Shown piece by piece: positions 6,872 through 10,797 of a stretch of 10,797 nucleotides of DNA (positions are counted from its first letter, which is position 1; the number at the start of each line of letters is the position of its first letter). The stretch covers positions 1 through 10,797 of the forward strand of contig DMTJ01000536.1 of NCBI GenBank assembly GCA_003477185.1, in the 5' to 3' direction. Under the pieces are notes generated by a model. It ran no database searches, was not told where the DNA came from, and was given only the letters and a program-made list of their open reading frames with translations. The DNA is from Lentisphaeria bacterium. GTDB taxonomy: Bacteria; Verrucomicrobiota; Lentisphaeria; JABSQK01; UBA12247. The position numbers were made by a program, and so were the translations under genes.

Positions 6872-7536
6872 TCGCCTGCTCTACCACGCGGACGCTGCGG
6901 TCGATCTGGAGCACCTCCACCTCGGCGTGGTGGGCTACTACGGTCTCCGTCACTGCGACGAAAACCGCCTTCGTCCCCGCCACCGCCACCGCCACTGCTG
7001 CTGCCACCACTGCTACCTCCGCGGTAGTCAGACCGGCCTTGTGGCCTAGAACCTCCGCGTTCGTCCCGTCGACTATCCCCACGATCATCCCGGCGACTGT
7101 CGCCGCGGTCATCTCGTCTAATGTTATCCCGGCGGTCGTCACGTCTATCATCTCGGCGATCACTCACGGGGCGGCGCGGTGGCGCTGCCTCTTCGCGCGC
7201 TTCCTTGCGCTGCTCGGCACAAATCCGGGTCAACTCCTGCGCCTCGTTCAACAGCTTAGGCAAGGCGCCCGTAGCCGATAGCCGGGCTTCAATGGCTAGC
7301 TCAAGCCAATACGCGGTCTCATCAGCAGCAGTCTCTGCTTGGCTGTAGCGCGATCCACGTTCGAAGCGATTGCGCATGGCGGCGCGTACATGGGCCCCGA
7401 TGGCCGTACCGATCTGCAATAATTGCACACGAATCAATCGCGCTTGGTGAGAGTCGGGTAGCTTCTCCGCCTGACTCATTATGGCCAGGGCAAATGCCTT
7501 GGAACGTACGTCCAGTTGAAGATTGTCGTCATTCAT
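6868..7536 (-). CDS. four-helix-bundle (S23-type) protein with Arg/Asp/Gly-rich disordered tail
   Basis: The 222-residue protein has two parts. Residues ~8-115 match the four-helix-bundle family related to 23S rRNA intervening-sequence proteins: KAFALAIMSQAEKLP, then RVQLLQIGTAIGAHVRAAMR, then ETAADETAYWLELAIEARL and a fourth helix ending ICAEQRKEAR. Family members are usually ~115-130 residues and stop here. Residues ~118-222 are a low-complexity tail. Arg/Asp repeats (RRDD and RRDDRGDS units, 127-163) are followed by a Gly/Ser segment with six consecutive Gly (172-191) and a Pro/Arg/Gly end. Such composition recalls RGG-type disordered RNA-binding tails; RNA binding is inference. ATG 7536 has a weak AAGGAT about 10 nt upstream. 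The TGA overlaps the methyltransferase TTG start by 4 nt. Confidence 0.82.
   Translation of the reverse strand: MNDDNLQLDVRSKAFALAIMSQAEKLPDSHQARLIRVQLLQIGTAIGAHVRAAMRNRFERGSRYSQAETAADETAYWLELAIEARLSATGALPKLLNEAQELTRICAEQRKEAREEAAPPRRPVSDRRDDRRDDRRDNIRRDDRGDSRRDDRGDSRRDERGGSRPQGRSDYRGGSSGGSSSGGGGGGDEGGFRRSDGDRSSPPRRGGGAPDRPQRPRGRAGD
7057..7161 (-). repeat. degenerate Arg/Asp-codon repeat in the four-helix-bundle tail
   Basis: The DNA encoding residues ~126-160 is a run of related 12- to 24-nt units (CGxCGxGAxGAx type), giving repeated RRDD and RRDDRGDS peptides. Its regularity opens long spurious frames on both strands here. It is a likely site of length variation between strains. Confidence 0.65.
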
Positions 7537-7612
7537 GCTTAAAAATCCTTATGTGACTGACGCAGGGGTCAGGAATCAGGGAGCGTATCAGGCGCTGAAC
7601 CTGCAGGCTCCA

Positions 7613-7840
7613 TCAGCGGTCTTCGGTCTCATGCTCCCGCTCATCGCGCTTGATCAACATCGCCGCAGTGCGGGCCGAGATGTCAGTCGGGGTTGTGCGT
7701 AGCGTGGTCTTCTCGATGTAGGAGGTACGATCACGCAGCAGCTTTCTGGCAAACTGCTCCACCGAAACAGCGTGGAGCTTGGCCACTTTCGTGTAGTGGG
7801 CGTATTCTTCTCCGGGCACTTCTATGACAATCTGCTTCAT
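7613..7840 (-). CDS. small ribbon-helix-helix-like protein (possible antitoxin-type DNA-binding protein)
   Basis: The 75-residue protein starts with a beta-strand-like MKQIVIEVPGEEYAHYTKVA, then KLHAVSVEQFARKLLRD, a helix-turn-helix pattern. This layout is typical of ribbon-helix-helix (CopG/Arc-like) proteins such as many antitoxins, where the strand contacts DNA and the helices dimerise. The C-terminal ~35 residues are charged and probably disordered (KRDEREHETEDR). No toxin-like gene (PIN, RelE, MazF) lies next to it, so an antitoxin role is unproven. It sits 142 nt after the kinase gene and 76 nt before the four-helix-bundle gene, all on the minus strand. The ATG has only a weak AGG upstream. 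The fold assignment is by pattern only. Confidence 0.6.
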   Translation of the reverse strand: MKQIVIEVPGEEYAHYTKVAKLHAVSVEQFARKLLRDRTSYIEKTTLRTTPTDISARTAAMLIKRDEREHETEDR

Positions 7841-7982
7841 GGGCCTGCGTTTCGTGTTTCAAGAACAGGGTTCAGCTGCGGAATTCAGCGCTCTGCGACT
7901 ACTGTATCTGAAGCGCACGCCCGCGCGCTGCGAACTCCGCAAATTGGCTCGCACGCTACTCAGCGCCGTGATCAACGCGGGC

Positions 7983-8984
7983 TCAACCCGCCGTCTCTTC
8001 CTGCTGGGCCAGCACTCTCTGTGCTAGCATTTCCCGCAGTGTCTGCTCCAACCCTTCCGCTGACTGGGGACGATCATCCGGCTCACGGCAGACCATGGAT
8101 GTGATCAACTCGACAAGGTCTGGCGAAACCGAGTCTAGTCCGGTGACTGAACGATGCAGGCGAAACTCACTGACATGCTGACGCAGCAGCGAGTTTGCCT
8201 CGCGAGCCGCAAAGTAGGTGGTGCCTACCAGCATCTGATACAGGACCATGCCGAGGCTGTAGATTTCGGCCTGAATACCCTCGCCATCTCCCATGAGCCG
8301 TTCCGGCGGCACGTAGACCGGCGAGGCCTCGATCACCTCGCCCAAATCACGCGCCGCGACAAAGCACGGGATGCACAACCCAAAGTCGAACAGCATGGGA
8401 AGGCCTTGTTCGTTAATCATCACATTGTCAGGCTTCACGTCGCGAAACAGGTAGTTGAGCGAGTGAATGTGGCGAATCGCACTGACCAGATCTGCGGCAA
8501 TCGTCAGCGCCTCGATCTCATCAAGCCGACCGCGTCGCTCGATCCGCTTTGTCAGCGTTTCCCCACGGATGTACTCACTGGCCATATAGAACTCGTCCTG
8601 ATGCCAGCCATGGCAGACTACATTGGCAATATTTGGGTGCCCGCTGAACCGCGTTGCCATCTGGGCTTCTCGCTGTAAAGAGTGACTCAACCGGCGTCGA
8701 TTCTTGCCCCGCTGCGGCACCAGCTTGATCGCGTAGATTGAGCGACGATGAATCTCATGAAACGCCTTGTACACAACGCCCATCCCCCCGCCGCCAACGA
8801 CTTGGAACAACCAAAACTCCGCGACTGGCGTCGGCACCAGCAGCACATTCCCGCAATCAGGACACGACACCATCTGCAACGGGTGCGTGTGCTGTAAGGA
8901 CATCGCCAGCTCACAGTACGGGCACTCAAAAATCCCGTTGTGAAAGTTGTCAATGATCTCGGCGGGCGTGGGACCGGTAGCCAT
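7983..8984 (-). CDS. Ser/Thr protein kinase with N-terminal zinc ribbon
   Basis: The 333-residue protein starts with a zinc-ribbon-like module, CPYC at 21-24 and CPDC at 41-44, followed by a Hanks-type kinase domain (~57-322). Visible motifs are the glycine-rich loop GGGGMGVVYKAF at 64-75, YAIK with Lys87, helix C Glu106, the catalytic loop FRDVKPDNVM at 180-189 (Asp182, Lys184, Asn187), FDFG with Asp200, PPE at 226-228 and RP at 305-306. Catalytic Lys and Asp residues are present, so activity is expected. The usual His of HRD is Phe, the APE motif is PPE, and the helix-F Asp is Glu (AEIYSLG). There is no membrane segment or extracellular sensor, so it should be cytoplasmic. The ATG begins 7 nt after the HIT-family gene stop, with no clear Shine-Dalgarno, suggesting coupling. 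Confidence 0.93.
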   Translation of the reverse strand: MATGPTPAEIIDNFHNGIFECPYCELAMSLQHTHPLQMVSCPDCGNVLLVPTPVAEFWLFQVVGGGGMGVVYKAFHEIHRRSIYAIKLVPQRGKNRRRLSHSLQREAQMATRFSGHPNIANVVCHGWHQDEFYMASEYIRGETLTKRIERRGRLDEIEALTIAADLVSAIRHIHSLNYLFRDVKPDNVMINEQGLPMLFDFGLCIPCFVAARDLGEVIEASPVYVPPERLMGDGEGIQAEIYSLGMVLYQMLVGTTYFAAREANSLLRQHVSEFRLHRSVTGLDSVSPDLVELITSMVCREPDDRPQSAEGLEQTLREMLAQRVLAQQEETAG

Positions 8985-8991
8985 GGTGCGA

Positions 8992-9390
8992 CTATCGCGT
9001 GCCTAATTCCTGGCGGATAAGCTCTGCGAGGTTCGCAAGCTCCGCCGGGTCAGCGGCGGCTGCGTTGGCAAAGTTAAGATCTGTCACCTCTTGAATCGGG
9101 ACGAGGTGCAAGTGCGCGTGCGGCACTTCTAGGCCAGCCACCATCAGGCCGACCTTCCGACAGGGCACCCCCCTTTCTAGTGCCTGCGCCACAGGCCGCG
9201 CAAAAACCATAATCTCGCTCAGCAACTCATTCCCCATCTCGAAAAAGTGATCAATCTCAACTTTAGGAATGACGAGCGCGTGACCTCTGGCAATCGGCCG
9301 GACGTCTAGGAATGCGAGAAAGCGATCGTCCTCCGCAAGCCGATGGCAGGGAATCTCACCGTGAATGATGCGGCTGAAAATTGTGGTCAT
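8992..9390 (-). CDS. HIT-family nucleotide-binding hydrolase
   Basis: The 132-residue protein belongs to the histidine triad family, which hydrolyses or transfers nucleotidyl groups on purine phosphoramidates or dinucleotides. The N-terminus TIFSRIIHGEIPCHRLAEDD and the segment FLDVRPIARGHALVIPK match the conserved start of Hint-type proteins. The catalytic triad HAHLHLVP gives His91, His93 and His95. The Cys pairs that bind zinc in some members are absent (IFSRI instead of IFCKI). The length is normal for the family. I chose ATG 9390 because GAGGGAAG precedes it and the homologous region begins there; the open frame runs back to 9543 with no supporting motif. It is the first gene of the minus-strand block, with the kinase 7 nt downstream. 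Confidence 0.92.
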   Translation of the reverse strand: MTTIFSRIIHGEIPCHRLAEDDRFLAFLDVRPIARGHALVIPKVEIDHFFEMGNELLSEIMVFARPVAQALERGVPCRKVGLMVAGLEVPHAHLHLVPIQEVTDLNFANAAAADPAELANLAELIRQELGTR

Positions 9391-9546
9391 ACAGCTTCCC
9401 TCGATTTGCTTGCGTTCTTCGATACGGTAGCTGATTCCACGGGGCTGCGCAAGGCAGAAGTCAGGGATGCCGCTTTTCCGGTTTGCGCACTTCGTCAGCG
9501 GCGCTATTCTGCATTGCAACCGCATACCGACCCACGGCCGCACGCA
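9391..9546. promoter_or_regulatory. divergent intergenic region between the HIT and homocysteine methyltransferase genes
   Basis: About 155 bases separate two divergently read genes, so both promoters should be here. On the plus strand TTGCGC (9483-9488) and TATTCT (9505-9510), 16 bp apart, form a weak sigma70-like pair (3/6 and 4/6 matches). I see no SAM riboswitch, S-box or long hairpin that would regulate the methionine gene. Confidence 0.3.
9395..9402 (-). promoter_or_regulatory. Shine-Dalgarno of the HIT-family gene
   Basis: The minus strand reads GAGGGAAG 4 nt before ATG 9390. This selects that start over the longer open frame reaching 9543. Confidence 0.6.
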
Positions 9547-10797
9547 ATGTCTGCATTTCTTGACGCCATACAGTCCCGCACCCTAATCTGCGACGGTGCG
9601 ACGGGCTCGCTAATCTTCCGCAAAACCGGAAGACTTTCCGAGCAGAACCACGTCTATGAGTCCTTCAATGCCGATCAGCCCGACCTCCTACGGGATGTAC
9701 ACTGCGCCTATGTCGAAGCTGGCGTGGACTGTCTCACCACCAACACGTTCGGCGCCAATCCACGGGTCCTGCGGCGCTACGGCCTGGAGCATCGTACAGC
9801 TGAGTTCAACACCACCGGGGTCATCCTGGCCCGTGAAGCCTTTGCCCGCTACGACCGTCGAGGCTTCGTCTTGGGCTCCATCGGCCCCACCCCTTCGTCT
9901 GCCTGCACGAGTTCCAGACTCAAGCGGATCTACCACACCCAGGCTACCACCTTGGCAGATGCTGGCGTCGATGCCTTCCTACTCGAAACATTTGCCAATC
10001 TCGACATTCTCAGCGGGGTCATAGAGGTCCTCCAGGGCGTATCGACTGAGATTCCCATTATCGCCCAAGTCACATTGCGCATTCCCCATGGCCACGCAGA
10101 AGGCCATATCAAGGCCAAAGCTTTGCTGGATAAGATCGCATCCTCGGGCGTAGCGGTGGTGGGGGTCAACTGCTGTTCCCCGAGCGAAGTAGAGGGCTTC
10201 GTGATTGAACTTGCCGCGGAGCGCGACCGCCGGAAGCTGGACCTAAGCCTCTCGGCCATGCCCAATATCGGCACTCTCCAGGGGGAAGGAAACCGCCTGG
10301 TGAACCTCTCCAACCCAGAGTACATGGGCCGCCAGGCACGCACTCTCTGCGACCTAGGCGTTTCGTTGATCGGCGGCTGCTGCGAGGTCCACCCCGAGCA
10401 CATTCGCGAAGTTCGCAACTATGTGCAATCGCGCCAACCTGGCGGGAGAGAGGCCTACCAAGCTGTAGTTTTTGCCGGTGGCCACAAGCCCGCGGGCCCC
10501 ACTCGCAAACAAGAGAACGGCCCCTTCTCACGAAAGCTTTTCAACAACGAGTTTGTTGTCAGTGTCGAGCTGCTACCACCACGAGGCACAGCGCCCAAAA
10601 CCGTCGACAGCAAGATCGCCTTTGTTTCCGAAATGGCCGAATCCGGCCTCGCAGATGCCATTGACATTACCGATGGCTCGCGCGGGATTCCCCTGATGCC
10701 ACCCGGTGATTTCGCCATGCTATGCCGCCAGGGAATGGCAGATCCCAGTGCCCTCGAAATCATCCCGCACTTTACCTCGCGGGATCTGAACACGCTG
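9547..10797 (+). CDS. bifunctional homocysteine S-methyltransferase / 5,10-methylenetetrahydrofolate reductase, N-terminal 417 codons (runs off the right edge)
   Basis: The frame is open from ATG 9547 to the window end. Residues ~1-295 form a homocysteine methyltransferase barrel: ICDGATGSLI at 14-23, TTNTFGANPRVL at 64-75, VLGSIGPTP at 108-116, FLLETFANLDIL at 144-155, and the zinc ligands Cys209 in GVNCC and Cys278/Cys279 in GGCCEVHPEHI. After a linker (~296-333) a methylenetetrahydrofolate reductase domain begins: FVVSVELLPPRG at 336-347, AIDITDGSRGIPLMPPGDFA at 371-390 and IIPHFTSRDLNTL at 405-417. Enzymes of this fused class (as in Bacillus YitJ) use the reductase half to make methyl-THF and the other half in homocysteine methylation. 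The start has no evident Shine-Dalgarno but lies just before the first conserved strand. Confidence 0.93.
   Translation, partial: MSAFLDAIQSRTLICDGATGSLIFRKTGRLSEQNHVYESFNADQPDLLRDVHCAYVEAGVDCLTTNTFGANPRVLRRYGLEHRTAEFNTTGVILAREAFARYDRRGFVLGSIGPTPSSACTSSRLKRIYHTQATTLADAGVDAFLLETFANLDILSGVIEVLQGVSTEIPIIAQVTLRIPHGHAEGHIKAKALLDKIASSGVAVVGVNCCSPSEVEGFVIELAAERDRRKLDLSLSAMPNIGTLQGEGNRLVNLSNPEYMGRQARTLCDLGVSLIGGCCEVHPEHIREVRNYVQSRQPGGREAYQAVVFAGGHKPAGPTRKQENGPFSRKLFNNEFVVSVELLPPRGTAPKTVDSKIAFVSEMAESGLADAIDITDGSRGIPLMPPGDFAMLCRQGMADPSALEIIPHFTSRDLNTL

Noticed and set aside
6828..7163. Minus-strand frame rich in Ala/Val that looks like a membrane protein
   Set aside because: It is the shifted reading of the Arg/Asp/Gly codon repeat in the four-helix-bundle tail, so the Ala/Val pattern is a by-product of the repeat.
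7977..7991. GCGGG/CCCGC inverted repeat at the end of the kinase gene as a terminator
   Set aside because: The stem is only 5 bp, the kinase stop codon sits in the loop region, and no T-run follows on the minus strand.
8154..8678. Plus-strand 174-codon open frame opposite the kinase
   Set aside because: It is antisense to the conserved catalytic motifs of the kinase and has no recognisable features.
9930..10418. Minus-strand 162-codon open frame inside the homocysteine methyltransferase gene
   Set aside because: The plus strand here encodes well-conserved methyltransferase motifs, including the GGCC zinc ligands. The minus frame has none.

Overview
The window is a dense, roughly 58% GC bacterial chromosome segment with mixed gene orientation. 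The gene set is a Ser/Thr kinase with an N-terminal zinc ribbon, a four-helix-bundle (S23-type) protein, a GTTGTC hexanucleotide repeat block, a one-polypeptide homocysteine methyltransferase/MTHFR, and secreted proteins with no recognisable family. It would fit an uncultivated bacterium of the PVC or Lentisphaerota/Kiritimatiellota/Hydrogenedentota kind. That placement is inference only, because no rRNA or lineage marker is present. I see no rRNA, tRNA, CRISPR array, insertion sequence or phage gene.

Left block (1-3557, minus strand). Reading in the direction of transcription there is a secreted protein of unknown function, an ABC-2 type permease, a secreted coiled-coil protein, a small lipoprotein and the start of a RecD2-like helicase, which runs off the window. 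The last four genes are joined by three consecutive 4-nt stop/start overlaps (ATGA, ATGA, GTGA), so they form one translationally coupled operon. The envelope part has a permease but no ATPase partner in view.

Central plus-strand block (3671-5207). A divergent intergenic region separates the left block from an extended PurN-like formyltransferase, followed 7 nt later by hisB (imidazoleglycerol-phosphate dehydratase of histidine biosynthesis).

Convergent region (5208-6067). The first ~430 bases have no convincing gene but hold the (GTTGTC)n block. Next, on the minus strand, is a small membrane-protein frame. An in-frame TAA separates it from a Lys/Glu-rich frame, so this may be two short genes, one broken gene, or a readthrough case.

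Right minus-strand block (6068-9390). In the direction of transcription: a HIT-family protein, the zinc-ribbon kinase (7 nt apart), a small ribbon-helix-helix-like protein, a four-helix-bundle protein with an Arg/Asp/Gly-rich disordered tail, and a SAM-dependent methyltransferase coupled to it through a TTGA overlap. Diverging from the HIT gene, a bifunctional homocysteine S-methyltransferase/methylenetetrahydrofolate reductase runs off the right edge.

The most unusual items are the four-helix-bundle/RGG-like fusion coupled to a methyltransferase, the stop-interrupted membrane/Lys-Glu frame, and the recD2-permease-lipoprotein operon. None amounts to a clearly new system on sequence alone.
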